DNA of 64,000 nucleotides from Pararobbsia alpina_A (GTDB lineage Bacteria; Pseudomonadota; Gammaproteobacteria; Burkholderiales; Burkholderiaceae), in NCBI RefSeq assembly GCF_965118125.1, contig NZ_OZ221288.1, positions 1,054,001-1,118,000 on the forward strand. Direction: 5' to 3'. Both the position numbers and the translations under genes were made by a program. Below, piece after piece: positions 25,126 through 34,075 of this stretch (the stretch's first letter is position 1; each line of letters starts with the position of its first letter). The notes under the pieces were generated by a model, which did no database searches, was not told the DNA's origin, and worked only from the letters and a program-made list of their open reading frames with translations.

Positions 25126-27024
25126 ATGTCTTCCTCGACACACCCTGCGGGATCCTCTGAAGAAAAGGCGGTACCGGGTCTGGTCCTCGGCGCGATCGGC
25201 GTCGTGTTCGGCGACATCGGCACCAGTCCGCTCTACACCCTGCGCGAATGCCTGAAAGCGGCCGGTGGCGCAACACCGTCCAACGTGTTTGGCATCGTCT
25301 CGCTGATCCTCTGGTCGATCATCGTCGTCGTGACGCTCAAGTATGTGAGCTTCGTGATGCGCGCGGACAACGACAGGGAAGGCGGCATCCTGGCGCTGAC
25401 CGCTCTTGCGTCCGGCGTCGCGCCCAAGCGCTTGCGTCATCTGTTGCTCACGCTCGGCGTGTTCGGCGCGGCGATGTTCTACGGCGACTCCATGATCACG
25501 CCAGCCATCTCCGTCATTTCCGCCGTCGAGGGCGTCACGCTCGTCGATGCCAAGCTGACGGAATGGATCGTCCCGATCTCGCTCGTGATCCTGACGGGCC
25601 TGTTCAAGCTTCAGAAACGCGGCACCGGCGCCGTCGGTTCGCTGTTCGGTCCCGTCATGATCGTCTGGTTCCTGACGCTGGCAGCACTCGGCATCCTGCA
25701 TATCCTCACGCATCGCTCGATCATCGAAGCCGTCTCGCCGCTCTACGCGATTGCGTTTGTCACCCATGCGCCGGGCACTGCTTTCGTCGTGCTCGGCTCC
25801 GTGTTCCTCGCTCTGACCGGTGGCGAAGCGCTCTATGCCGATATGGGGCACTTCGGCAAGATGCCGATCCGTCTGGCGTGGCTGCTGCTCGTGCTGCCGA
25901 GTCTCGTGCTCAACTACTTCGGTCAGGCCGCGCTCGTTCTCGAACGACCCTCGGCGATCGATCAGCCGTTCTTTCAGTCGGCACCGAGCTGGGGGCTGGT
26001 ACCGCTCGTCATCCTCGCCACGGCAGCGACCATCATTGCATCGCAAGCCGTGATCTCGGGCGCGTTCTCGATGACCAAGCAAGCCGTGCAACTCGGCTTT
26101 CTGCCGCGGATTCCCGTCGTGCATACGTCGACGCACGAGATCGGTCAGGTCTACGTGCCGTTTATCAACGTCACGCTCTATGCAGCCGTCGTGTTTCTCG
26201 TGCTGTTCTTCCGATCGTCCGATAATCTTGCCGCCGCTTACGGCATTGCGGTCGCATCGACCATGCTGCTGACCACGTTGCTGATGTACTTCATCACGCA
26301 CTCGTTGTGGAAGTGGCACCCGCTTGCCACTGCAGCGGTCATCGGACCGCTTGCGCTCGTCGACGCGATCTTCGTGTCGAGTAACGTCAGCAAGGTGCTC
26401 GAAGGTGGCTGGTTTCCCCTGCTCGCAGGTGGCGTGCTCTTCACGATCATGACGACATGGCATAAGGGACGCGAAACGCTGGTCAACACGATGAAGGCCG
26501 ACAATCTGGTGCTCGTCGACCTGATCCGCTCGCTGTGCGGCGGCGAGCACACACCGCCGCGTGTGCCGGGCACCGCGGTCTTCCCGGGTGGTGTCGAGGA
26601 CGTTGCACCGTCGGCCTTCCTGCACAACCTCAAGCACAACGGCGTGATGCACCGGACCAATATCTTTCTGGCCGGCAAGACCGAAAACGTCCCGCATATT
26701 CCGGACGAGGAGAAGGTCGTCGTCACTGACATCGGTCACGGCTGCTACATGGCGAAGGTGCGCCATGGCTTTATGGAAATTCCGAACGTGCCGAACATCC
26801 TGACGCTCGCCCAGCAGCAGATGCCGGACTGGACCTATGAGCCCGCCGAGTGTTCGTTCTTTCTTGCGCGCGATACGGTGGTCGCAACAGGAGAAAGTCG
26901 ATCCATGCCGTTGTGGCGCGAAAAGCTCTTCGCCTTTCTCGCAAGGAACGGCGCGCAAGCCGCCGAGTACTACAGCCTGCCCGCTAACCGGGTCGTGGAA
27001 ATGGGCGGTCAGATCAATATCTGA
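25126..27024 (+). CDS. kup: Kup-family low-affinity potassium uptake permease
   Basis: The 632-residue protein is a full-length KUP/HAK/KT transporter: about 12 helices in the first 430 residues, then a cytosolic C-terminal domain. The N-terminal signature GAIGVVFGDIGTSPLYTLRE is essentially canonical, and FYGDSMITPAISVISAVEG and FFRSSDNLAAAYGIAV are family hallmarks. Kup performs K+:H+ symport, important at low pH or hyperosmotic stress. The first 15 residues (SSSTHPAGSSEEK) are polar and variable. The 176 bp upstream holds a weak TATAGT (24977-24982) as a possible -10 and no obvious Shine-Dalgarno. Monocistronic, followed by hairpins oriented for the convergent porin gene. Confidence 0.93.
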   Translation: MSSSTHPAGSSEEKAVPGLVLGAIGVVFGDIGTSPLYTLRECLKAAGGATPSNVFGIVSLILWSIIVVVTLKYVSFVMRADNDREGGILALTALASGVAPKRLRHLLLTLGVFGAAMFYGDSMITPAISVISAVEGVTLVDAKLTEWIVPISLVILTGLFKLQKRGTGAVGSLFGPVMIVWFLTLAALGILHILTHRSIIEAVSPLYAIAFVTHAPGTAFVVLGSVFLALTGGEALYADMGHFGKMPIRLAWLLLVLPSLVLNYFGQAALVLERPSAIDQPFFQSAPSWGLVPLVILATAATIIASQAVISGAFSMTKQAVQLGFLPRIPVVHTSTHEIGQVYVPFINVTLYAAVVFLVLFFRSSDNLAAAYGIAVASTMLLTTLLMYFITHSLWKWHPLATAAVIGPLALVDAIFVSSNVSKVLEGGWFPLLAGGVLFTIMTTWHKGRETLVNTMKADNLVLVDLIRSLCGGEHTPPRVPGTAVFPGGVEDVAPSAFLHNLKHNGVMHRTNIFLAGKTENVPHIPDEEKVVVTDIGHGCYMAKVRHGFMEIPNVPNILTLAQQQMPDWTYEPAECSFFLARDTVVATGESRSMPLWREKLFAFLARNGAQAAEYYSLPANRVVEMGGQINI

Positions 27025-27143
27025 GCGCCGGGTGTAGGAGCGCCCGACCTCGGCGACTAAGGCGTCGGAGTGCCGGACACCGGATGGCTCGACCTTGGGG
27101 CACCTGCAGTAGTCGCATTGGGCCTCAGCGTCGTTCGGTCGGG

Positions 27144-27173
27144 AAAAAAGAAGCCGGGCCATGATGGCCCGGC
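27144..27173 (-). terminator. Rho-independent terminator on the minus strand
   Basis: An 8-bp stem (GCCGGGCC/GGCCCGGC, 27153-27173) with a 5-base loop is flanked on its left by AAAAAAG, which is a T-rich tract when read from the porin side. It stops porin transcription and prevents entry into kup. Confidence 0.8.
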
Positions 27174-27211
27174 TCAAAGGTGATCTCTGTGCAGCCGGTG
27201 AGTCTCATGCC

Positions 27212-27244
27212 GGCGTTGCGTCAAACCCCGTCTGACGCAACGCC
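27212..27244. terminator. Strong hairpin downstream of the porin gene
   Basis: A perfect 12-bp stem (GGCGTTGCGTCA / TGACGCAACGCC) with a 9-base loop lies 48 bp after the porin stop. It has no T-tract of its own and probably works with the terminator at 27144-27173 or stabilises the abundant porin mRNA. Confidence 0.6.
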
Positions 27245-27291
27245 AGGCCACACCAGCAAACGCCGATCACCACACCTTAAGAACGCGCTGC

Positions 27292-28470
27292 TTAGAAGCG
27301 ATGGCGCATACCGACGGTCGCGACGACCTGTTCGTTGTTCGCCGACGGCGTCAGGTTGTAGATGCCTGCGTTGAACGCCGATTGGCCTTCGCCGCCGCTG
27401 ACGTGTTCATACACAGCCTCTGCATAGAGGTCGGTACGCTTGGACAGCGAGTAATCCAGGTTCAGCACAGCCGTGTTGAACTTCGGCGACAGCGACTGCG
27501 TAGCCGAATCGAAGTGGCCCATCGTGTACGTGTACGCTGCGCCCACGTTCAAGGCCGGCGTCAGCGCGTACTTCGCGTTGATTTCGAAGTTGTCGAACTT
27601 GACGTTGTTGCCGTTGAGCGTGGCGATGCTGCCGCCTTGCGAGATGCCGTTCACGTCATCCGTCGACGAGTGCGTCCACAGCAGGCCGATCGCTGCAGGC
27701 CCGATCGTGTACTTGCCGCCGAGGCCCCACATCTGTTGACGGCCACCGGTCGTGAGCGCGTCGTTGTCAGCCGTGCTCACTGCGCCGTTGGCGTTCGCAT
27801 TCGCCGCGCCTGCCGAACGATTGACCTGCAGGTAAGCCGCACCCAGCAGGATCGGGCCGTTCGCGTAGCTCGCACCCAGGCTGTATGCGCTGTTGTTCGA
27901 GAACTGGCCAGCGTCACCCGAGAACGCGTACATCGCACCGACCTTGAAGCCCGCGTAGTCGATGCTGCGGTACTTGACCGAGCTGTTCAGGCGCATGTCG
28001 TTGTTCAGGTTGTCGTTGTCGTACGGGTGCTGTGCAAAGTTCCCGCCGAACATCGGACCCGTCGAGCTCGTCGGCGCGATGAAGTCGACCATGAAGTCAT
28101 ATTGGCGGCCGAGGGTCACCGAACCGTATTGGTTCGACGACAGACCCACCCACGCCTGACGACCGAACAGATCGCCACCGTTATTGGCCTTACCCGTCGA
28201 CACGTTCAGACCGTTTTCCAACCAGAAGATCGCTGCGAGACCACCACCCAGGTCTTCCGTGCCACGCAGGCCGAAACGCGACGTATAGATATTGCCGCTG
28301 TTCACGAGCCAGTTGCTATGCCCTTGCGTCGAACCTTGCGCACCCACGCGCATATTGTTCGAATAGACGAGACCTTCGTCCAACAGACCGAACAGCGTCA
28401 CGCTGCTTTGCGCGTGTGCTGCCGAAGCGATCAACCCTGTCAGTGCGGCAAGTACATATTTCTTCTTCAT
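27292..28470 (-). CDS. Gram-negative outer-membrane porin (OmpC-like)
   Basis: The 392-residue protein starts with a Sec signal peptide (MKKKYVLAALTGLIASAAHA, cleaved before QSS). It continues with the first-strand motif SSVTLFGLLDEGLVY of Burkholderiaceae general porins and ends in MRHRF with the C-terminal Phe needed by the BAM machinery. The middle has alternating beta strands and RFGLRGTEDLGGGLAAIFWLE. It would form a trimeric 16-stranded pore. Insertions such as NRSAGAANANANGAVSTADN are probably surface loops. It is monocistronic with two downstream hairpins. Typical codon choice suggests high expression. Confidence 0.93.
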   Translation of the reverse strand: MKKKYVLAALTGLIASAAHAQSSVTLFGLLDEGLVYSNNMRVGAQGSTQGHSNWLVNSGNIYTSRFGLRGTEDLGGGLAAIFWLENGLNVSTGKANNGGDLFGRQAWVGLSSNQYGSVTLGRQYDFMVDFIAPTSSTGPMFGGNFAQHPYDNDNLNNDMRLNSSVKYRSIDYAGFKVGAMYAFSGDAGQFSNNSAYSLGASYANGPILLGAAYLQVNRSAGAANANANGAVSTADNDALTTGGRQQMWGLGGKYTIGPAAIGLLWTHSSTDDVNGISQGGSIATLNGNNVKFDNFEINAKYALTPALNVGAAYTYTMGHFDSATQSLSPKFNTAVLNLDYSLSKRTDLYAEAVYEHVSGGEGQSAFNAGIYNLTPSANNEQVVATVGMRHRF

Positions 28471-28901
28471 ACGTGAATTCCTCAGTGATCTAGCGCGTGC
28501 GATGCTGACGATCTTTCGATCGCCCCGTGCATCAGGTCCCGTTTTGTTTGGGTGGCGCTAGGCTATGCGGCACGTATGTCAGAGAAGTTTCACTTCAATA
28601 GGAGTTCATAGGGGTATCGGCGCGATCCATTTGCTTCGACTTATGCGAATGCAAAGGCGCCTATAAAGAATGGGAAGGATGACGAATAGAACGCAAAGAA
28701 TTGCTAATTCAAGGAGCGTTCATTCGAGTAACGCTAAGCGACGAAACAAACCACTGCGGCATCGTCAACACGATGTCCAGGCTTACGGAATCGACATCGG
28801 GCAAGACGCCTTGCGAGCGCATCATAAACGCAAACAGGCCCACGCTCCTTATTCAGGAGGGTGAGCCATTCTATGCCCGCTGCAATGGATGTGTATCCGC
28901 A
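28471..28901. other. Intergenic region upstream of the porin
   Basis: This 430-bp stretch holds the porin promoter and 5' leader (minus strand) but I could not fix a convincing -35/-10 pair. A GAAGT-TTC-ACTTC inverted repeat lies near 28587. An AGGAGG at 28855-28860 precedes a GTG with no spacing and an ATG by 12 bases; the frame after it runs into the next gene and is not called. Confidence 0.4.
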
Positions 28902-28947
28902 AAGACGCGCATTGCGTCTTGGGTCAAGCGCCTATCGAGGCTTGACC
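28902..28947 (-). terminator. Two tandem hairpins after the first LysR gene
   Basis: On the minus strand, 20 bp after the LysR stop, there is an 8-bp stem (GGTCAAGC/GCTTGACC, 28922-28947) and then a 7-bp stem (AAGACGC/GCGTCTT, 28902-28920) followed by TTT. Likely transcription end of the LysR gene. Confidence 0.55.
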
Positions 28948-28966
28948 TTCTCTACGTCAACCCTGT

Positions 28967-29956
28967 TCATGCGATCGGCACACACTCGATATCGCCTTCG
29001 CCGGAACGCACCATCGGTCGAGTATCGATACGCGCGCGCTCGGGAGGGCCGGATCGGGACATGGCGCGCGCCGCGTCCCTGACCAGGAAACGCCTGAAAT
29101 CCTGCGCTGCCGGAGGCAATGTACGGTCCACGCGCTGAATGACATGCCACTGCGCAACATAGGGAAACTGTGCGACGTCGAGCACCTTGAGCACGCCCGA
29201 CTGCACTTCAAGGCTCACCGAATGCGACGACAGCAATGCGATGCCCATATTCGCCGCGACAAATTGCTTGATGCTTTCCGTGTCCGCGATTTCCATTGAA
29301 GGCTTGAAGCGCTCGCGATGCCAGGGCAACGCGGCCTCCATCAGATCTCGCATATGCGATGCGCGATGATGTGCAATCAAAGGCTCGCCTGCGAGCAGCT
29401 CATGCGGAATCTGTAACTGCGCCGCAAGCGGATGCGTCGCGGCCGCGACGATCACCAGCGCATGGGGCGCGAACGGCCTGCACTCGACACCCTTGACAGC
29501 CGGCATGCCCGTCGCAATGGCCAGATCGAATTCTCCATCCGCGAGACGGGCCAAAAGTTCTTGTCGCTCGTGTACCGCCAGATCGACTTCGAACCGATGC
29601 CCGCGTTCCGAGTACGACGCGATCACACGCGGAAAAACATAGCTGCCCGTCATTTCGACGCCCACGCGCAACACATCGCGTGTCACGCCTTGAGCGCGCA
29701 CCATCGCCTCTTCCGCTGCGCGAAAGTTATCGATGATCGCGCGCGCATAGCCGAGCATCTCGCGACCCGCCGGAGTCAGCAAGATGCGACGTCCAACGTG
29801 AGCGAATAACTCGATGCCGAAGTGTTCTTCAAGCTGCTTCACTTGAATGGAGACGGCGGGCTGGGTCAGGTAGAGCTCTTCGGCTGCGCGCGAAAAGCTG
29901 AGGCGGCGGGCCACCGTTTCGAATGTCTTCAGCTGTCGCAGGGTGGCATGTTTCAC
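28967..29956 (-). CDS. LysR-family regulator, CbbR-like (1)
   Basis: The product (about 329 residues) has an N-terminal winged HTH (ATLRQLKTFETVARRLSFSRAAEELYLTQPAVSIQVKQLEEH) and a periplasmic-binding-like effector domain. The N-terminal pattern is that of CbbR/CfxR, regulators of the Calvin cycle and of other genes in non-autotrophs. No cbb gene lies nearby. I place the start at GTG 29956 because homologs begin near K-H-A-T-L-R-Q; an upstream GTG at 29977 is equally open and neither has a clear ribosome site. The C-terminus carries an Arg/Pro-rich tail beyond the domain. It is close in type to the regulator at 30722. Confidence 0.85.
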   Translation of the reverse strand: MKHATLRQLKTFETVARRLSFSRAAEELYLTQPAVSIQVKQLEEHFGIELFAHVGRRILLTPAGREMLGYARAIIDNFRAAEEAMVRAQGVTRDVLRVGVEMTGSYVFPRVIASYSERGHRFEVDLAVHERQELLARLADGEFDLAIATGMPAVKGVECRPFAPHALVIVAAATHPLAAQLQIPHELLAGEPLIAHHRASHMRDLMEAALPWHRERFKPSMEIADTESIKQFVAANMGIALLSSHSVSLEVQSGVLKVLDVAQFPYVAQWHVIQRVDRTLPPAAQDFRRFLVRDAARAMSRSGPPERARIDTRPMVRSGEGDIECVPIA

Positions 29957-30344
29957 GATGGATTCGGGCTCGGGCACGGGATCGGATTTCGATCAACCCG
30001 AGCAGGATATCGCCGCCCTCTGAAATCCGCCCTGTCAGAATGATGAGAATTTATTTAATCAGATGTCATCTTCACGACGGTCCGTCCCCGTCGACTTACA
30101 GAAACGTCAACATCGCAACCCCTTCAACCGACCCTATTACCGAAAGCGTTGCTGCGTCCGTCACCCATCGCTTGATCCCAGGCGTCGACGTCACCTGTTG
30201 CTTCATCACGCCTCGCTTCATCACCAACTTCTATAGTTAGCCTAAGAACAATCGATTCGATTTGCGCGGCGGGCACCGGTAAAAAGAGAGTCATGCGACA
30301 GCGCGTTGCAGTCGCCCTGACCCGACTTTCTACCGGAGATTCTC
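29957..30344. other. Divergent intergenic region before the DUF4148 gene
   Basis: About 390 bp between the divergent LysR and DUF4148 genes. It is A+T-richer around 30040-30060 (GAATTTATTTAATCAG), a plausible promoter zone, and presumably holds LysR binding sites, but I could not define one. Confidence 0.4.
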
Positions 30345-30650
30345 ATGAACAAGATCGCCATCCTCGCTACTTCCGCAGGCCTCTCGCTGTGCGTTTCGCT
30401 GAGCGCCTTCGCGCAAACTGCGCCGACTGCGCCCCTGACGCGCTCCGAAGTCCGTCAGCAATTGATCGACGCCGAAGCAGCCGGTCTGCTGCCAATCAAC
30501 AACGTCGACTACCCGCCCAGCGCGGACACGGTGCAGCACAACCAGGTGCTGTACAAGGAAGCCGAAACGTTCGATGCGCGCCATCCGAATGTTCCGACGT
30601 CTTACACGTCGCAAGCACCCGACACTGCGTTGTCGACCGCACAGAATTGA
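30345..30650 (+). CDS. DUF4148 family secreted protein
   Basis: The 101-residue product has a Sec signal peptide (MNKIAILATSAGLSLCVSLSAFA, cleavage after AFA). The conserved DUF4148 core follows: LTRSEVRQQLIDAEAAGLLP and a Tyr/Pro-containing stretch ending ...YKEAETF. The family is small, periplasmic or secreted, and expanded in Burkholderiales; its biochemical role is unknown. GGAG lies upstream of the ATG. It lies between two CbbR-like LysR genes and may be controlled by one of them. Confidence 0.87.
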   Translation: MNKIAILATSAGLSLCVSLSAFAQTAPTAPLTRSEVRQQLIDAEAAGLLPINNVDYPPSADTVQHNQVLYKEAETFDARHPNVPTSYTSQAPDTALSTAQN

Positions 30651-30681
30651 TGGATGAAGTGTGTGCCTGAAGTGTCAGACA

Positions 30682-30707
30682 GACGGGTTCCTTTCACAGG
30701 ACCCGTC
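30682..30707. terminator. Hairpin between convergent DUF4148 and LysR genes
   Basis: GACGGGT (30682-30688) pairs with ACCCGTC (30701-30707); a CCT/AGG extension continues the stem after a one-base bulge. It lies in the 71-bp gap of convergent genes. No strong T-tract. Confidence 0.5.
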
Positions 30708-30721
30708 AGCCTTGCCAAGCT

Positions 30722-31648
30722 TTAAGTAAGGGCAGGATCGCTAAGCGGCGCACTATGCGCGGTGCCGCATTCGAGTAAAAACGCTTTGAACGCCGCCGCT
30801 GCGGTGGTGAGGTTCTTGTCCCTGCGGTGCACGACGCACCAGCTTTCGACAACCGGAAAGTCCACAACATCGAGCACGTCGATCAGACCGGCCTTCAGTT
30901 CGAGCGTGATGGTTTGCGCCGATACGAAGCTGATGCCCATCCCCGCCATCACGGCATGCTTGATCGTTTCCGTACTCGCGATTTCCAGCGCGTTCGCGAG
31001 AGATTCAATCTTGCCGGCGAATACCTCGTCCATCACCCGGCGCGTATCCGAGCCGCGCTCGCGCGTGATGAAGTTTTCTTTGGTCAGGTCCTGCAGGCTT
31101 AGCGAGGCAGACGCAAGAAGCGGGTGCGTCGGCGAGCACGCGAGCACGAAGGCATGTTGCGCAAATGCTGCATTGACGTGGGACGTGTCCTGCGAGCCGC
31201 CGATCATGATGGCAAGATCAATGGCGTTCTGATCAAGCTGGCGTAACACTTCTTCGCGATTGCTGACGTGCATCTCGAGGTCGACGGCCGCATGGGATTT
31301 TGAAAACGCGGCGATCGTTTCGGGAATGAAGTAGCTGCCCGCGCTGATCAGGCCGACCTTGAGACGCCCACCCGCACTTTCGCGCATGCGCGCCATCGCG
31401 GTCTCCGCGATCCTGAACTGCTCGATGATGCCGCGTGCCTGTTCGAGCATTTCGTGGCCGGCCGGCGTCAGATAAAGCTTCTTGCCGAGCTGTTCGATCA
31501 GGACCAGTCCCACGTGCTCCTCGAGCTGCTTGATTTGCGCTGACACTGCGGGCTGAGTCAGACACAACTCTTCAGCGGCGCGAGAGAAACTCAAACGGCG
31601 GGCGACGGTCTCGAACGTCTTGAGCTGGCGGAATGTGGCGTTTTTCAC
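30722..31648 (-). CDS. LysR-family regulator, CbbR-like (2)
   Basis: The 308-residue regulator starts at GTG 31648, supported by AGGTGA seven bases upstream and by the N-terminal VKNATFRQLKTFE typical of CbbR-like proteins. The HTH (RRLSFSRAAEELCLTQPAVSAQIKQLEEH) is almost the same as in the regulator at 28967, while the effector domains diverge (GRLKVGLISAGSYFIPETI here). A longer frame from 31711 exists but lacks a ribosome site. No carbon-fixation genes are in view. The two regulators may recognise overlapping operators around the DUF4148 gene. Confidence 0.87.
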   Translation of the reverse strand: MKNATFRQLKTFETVARRLSFSRAAEELCLTQPAVSAQIKQLEEHVGLVLIEQLGKKLYLTPAGHEMLEQARGIIEQFRIAETAMARMRESAGGRLKVGLISAGSYFIPETIAAFSKSHAAVDLEMHVSNREEVLRQLDQNAIDLAIMIGGSQDTSHVNAAFAQHAFVLACSPTHPLLASASLSLQDLTKENFITRERGSDTRRVMDEVFAGKIESLANALEIASTETIKHAVMAGMGISFVSAQTITLELKAGLIDVLDVVDFPVVESWCVVHRRDKNLTTAAAAFKAFLLECGTAHSAPLSDPALT

Positions 31649-32083
31649 GGCAAGTTCACCTGAGGACACAAAGCGTGCAGCCAGCGTACTCGCCTGTTTA
31701 AAAGCTGTCATAGCAACGACATGAAGGAATGTTCATGCCGCTGCGTTTTTAAAGCACAGTTGACGTTCACGCTGACGTGCACAGTGACTGCCAGATCAGC
31801 ACGATATCGAGCGAGGCTCTACCGTGGCGCGTTTGCCGCGTTTGCCGCCTATGCTTAAAAACATTTAATAAAAGCATCATGAGACGCTCACCAACGCGCA
31901 TCTATATTTGACGAGGTCAGCTCAGGAGTTCGGTCCGGTCAATGCCGTCACCGCTCAGGCTGCCGCCGAGATGCGGTCAGCCAGACCGGTTGGTTGGGTA
32001 CGGTTGATCTGACAATCCGTTCGACACCGTGAATCTGACACGCTCGAATCTTTCGAATCCTTTTCTGTCCCGAGGCTGCTGCC
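31649..32083. other. Intergenic region, no gene recognised
   Basis: 435 bp between the LysR gene and a divergent small gene. An A+T-rich patch (31855-31880, TTAAAAACATTTAATAAAAG) is the only promoter-like feature. A TGCTT...AAGCA inverted repeat flanks it but is short. Confidence 0.4.
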
Positions 32084-32293
32084 ATGTACAAGTCCACACG
32101 TTATGTCGCAACGCTCTACACGTTGTTGTGCGTGGGCGCCGTGGCTGCAACGGGCGCCATTGCGCTCACCGATTCCGTGTTCAACGGCAGGCCTGCCTTG
32201 CACGGCAAGCCGCTCAAACAAGGCATTCGCGACGCGTGCCTGCTCGATAACCATGTCATGACGATGCAGTTCAACTACGGCAACGCCGTCTGA
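32084..32293 (+). CDS. Small membrane-anchored or secreted hypothetical protein
   Basis: The 69-residue product begins with a charged start (MYKSTRY) and one hydrophobic segment (VATLYTLLCVGAVAATGAIAL), either a signal anchor or signal peptide, then a 40-residue polar tail with a single Cys. I do not recognise the family. Support for a real gene comes from a good rho-independent terminator 40 bp after the stop and from the coherent signal-like N-terminus. A GAGG-like element lies about 10 bases upstream of the ATG. Confidence 0.55.
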   Translation: MYKSTRYVATLYTLLCVGAVAATGAIALTDSVFNGRPALHGKPLKQGIRDACLLDNHVMTMQFNYGNAV

Positions 32294-32334
32294 ACGCAAA
32301 CGCCCTACCCGCAAGCGCCCTATGCGCAAGCGCT

Positions 32335-32359
32335 CTACCCGCATGGAGCGGGTAGTTTT
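32335..32359 (+). terminator. Rho-independent terminator
   Basis: CTACCCGC (32335-32342) and GCGGGTAG (32348-32355) form an 8-bp stem with a 5-base loop followed directly by TTTT. It ends the small-protein transcript. Confidence 0.8.
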
Positions 32360-32515
32360 CATACCAGTATCGTCAGTGGACTGTTTGCTACCCGCCTGAG
32401 CGCACTAAGATGCGCCTCATTGCCGTTGCACCGTGCGACGGCGGGCACCGGGCTTGCGCCAGCACGCATGCAGGCCGCATCTGTGCCCCGGATGAGCATT
32501 CATCACGCTGACGCC

Positions 32516-33805
32516 ATGACATCACCACACTCCAACACAGCGCCCTCGCCGAGCGATACGGAAGCGCAGGGCTTCGAACATTGGCGGCGCAATCTTGCCG
32601 TCTGCGTCTTCGGATCGTTCACGACGATCGTGGCAATGACTTTGCTGCTGCCCTTCTTGCCGCTTTACGTCGAGCAACTCGGCGTGACCGATCATGCTGC
32701 GATCGTGCAATGGTCCGGCATCGCGTTCGGCGCGACCTTTCTGACCGCCGGACTCACCGCGCCGCTCTGGGGCAAGCTTGCCGACCGCTACGGGCGCAAG
32801 CTCATGCTGATTCGTGCGAGTCTGGGGATGGCCATCACGATGTCGCTGATCGGCATGTCGCATTCGGTCTGGCAGCTCGTTGCACTGCGTCTTGCCGCAG
32901 GGTTGCTCGGCGGCTATGCGTCCGGTTCGATGGTGCTTGTCGCGACGCAGACACCGAAGGCGCGCTGCGGATGGGCGCTCGGCGTGTTGTCGTCGGGGAT
33001 CATGGCGGGCAACGTCGCCGGGCCATTGATCGGGGGGTTTATCGCACCGTTGATCGGCATCCGGCAGACCTTTCTCGCGGCTGGCGCGCTGATCTTCGTC
33101 GCCTTCCTCGGCACAGTGTTCCTGATCAAGCGTGACCGTCCTGCGCACGCGGGCGGCGTAACAGCTGCACCCGCGGGATGGGCAGCCGTGCCCGACAAGC
33201 GCCCCCTGATCGCCATGCTCGTGACAGGCAGTTTGCTGATGTTCGCCAACATGTCGATCGAGCCGATCATCACCGTGTATGTGGCGCAGCTCGTCCCTGC
33301 GCATCAAGTGACCGTGGTGGCAGGCATCGTGATGTCGGGCGCGGCGCTGGGCAGCATCCTGTCGTCAGCGCGACTGGGCAAGCTGGCGGACCGTATCGGT
33401 CACTGGAACGTGATCGTCAGTTGTCTCGCCGTGGCGGGTTTGTTGCTCGTCCCGCAGGCCTTCGTGACGAAGGGCTGGCAATTGGTCGCGTTGCGCTTCG
33501 CACTCGGCATCGCGCTCGGTGGGTTGCTGCCGTGCATCACCAGTGTGATTCGCCACAACGTACCGCCGGGCGTCGCCGGTCACATGCTGGGCTATTCGAT
33601 CTCCGCACAGTACACCGGCCAGGTGCTTGGGCCAGTCGCAGGCGGCTATGCGGGTGGCCACTACGGCATGCGCTCCGTGTTCTGGGGCACGGCCGCCATC
33701 ATGCTCGTCGGCGCACTGTTCAACTGGCGCGCCCATCGAGCGTTCGCAAAGTCGCAGGTGAAAGCGACAGACGGAGCCCAATCGTCGCTGTCGTCGAATT
33801 CTTAG
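32516..33805 (+). CDS. MFS multidrug efflux transporter (MdtG-like)
   Basis: The protein (about 429 residues) has 12 hydrophobic segments. Motif A is present in both halves: GKLADRYGRKLMLIR after TM2 and a second copy GKLADRIGHWNVIV after TM8. SGIMAGNVAGPLIGGFIAP is the motif C region of drug:H+ antiporters. The layout and sequence style fit the DHA1/MdtG group. I use ATG 32516; an in-frame ATG at 32492 and the open frame to 32420 are alternatives, none with a clear Shine-Dalgarno. A hairpin terminator follows 88 bp after the stop. No local regulator except distant ones. Substrate unknown. Confidence 0.85.
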   Translation: MTSPHSNTAPSPSDTEAQGFEHWRRNLAVCVFGSFTTIVAMTLLLPFLPLYVEQLGVTDHAAIVQWSGIAFGATFLTAGLTAPLWGKLADRYGRKLMLIRASLGMAITMSLIGMSHSVWQLVALRLAAGLLGGYASGSMVLVATQTPKARCGWALGVLSSGIMAGNVAGPLIGGFIAPLIGIRQTFLAAGALIFVAFLGTVFLIKRDRPAHAGGVTAAPAGWAAVPDKRPLIAMLVTGSLLMFANMSIEPIITVYVAQLVPAHQVTVVAGIVMSGAALGSILSSARLGKLADRIGHWNVIVSCLAVAGLLLVPQAFVTKGWQLVALRFALGIALGGLLPCITSVIRHNVPPGVAGHMLGYSISAQYTGQVLGPVAGGYAGGHYGMRSVFWGTAAIMLVGALFNWRAHRAFAKSQVKATDGAQSSLSSNS

Positions 33806-33892
33806 GTCGCTCGCCCCAATGCGGATGGTGGGATGGCCATGCAACTGACGGGCGTGCTCCGCCTCGTGCCATAGTAACGAAGCGTTCCTCGT

Positions 33893-33914
33893 AAGAGGCG
33901 CAAATGCGCCTCTT
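33893..33914 (+). terminator. Terminator hairpin after the MFS gene
   Basis: A perfect 9-bp stem (AAGAGGCGC/GCGCCTCTT) with an AAAT loop, followed by a weak T-rich stretch (TTGGCGTCAATTTCC). Confidence 0.6.
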
Positions 33915-34075
33915 GGCGTCAATTTCCTACCCAAGCGCCCTAAATGTACCTGTTGCGAGGACAGACTCTCGTTCCAAGCCGAGCTACGTTGGCAGCGTGA
34001 ATTGCGTTTCTATCCGCAATTTTCTCCGAAGACACGACACAATGATGGCGTCCGTGAAGAATTGAGGTTGTGGAA

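Noticed and set aside
28861..29082. Plus-strand frame after a strong AGGAGG
   Set aside because: Spacing from AGGAGG is 0 to the GTG and 12 to the ATG, and most of the frame is antisense to the LysR gene.
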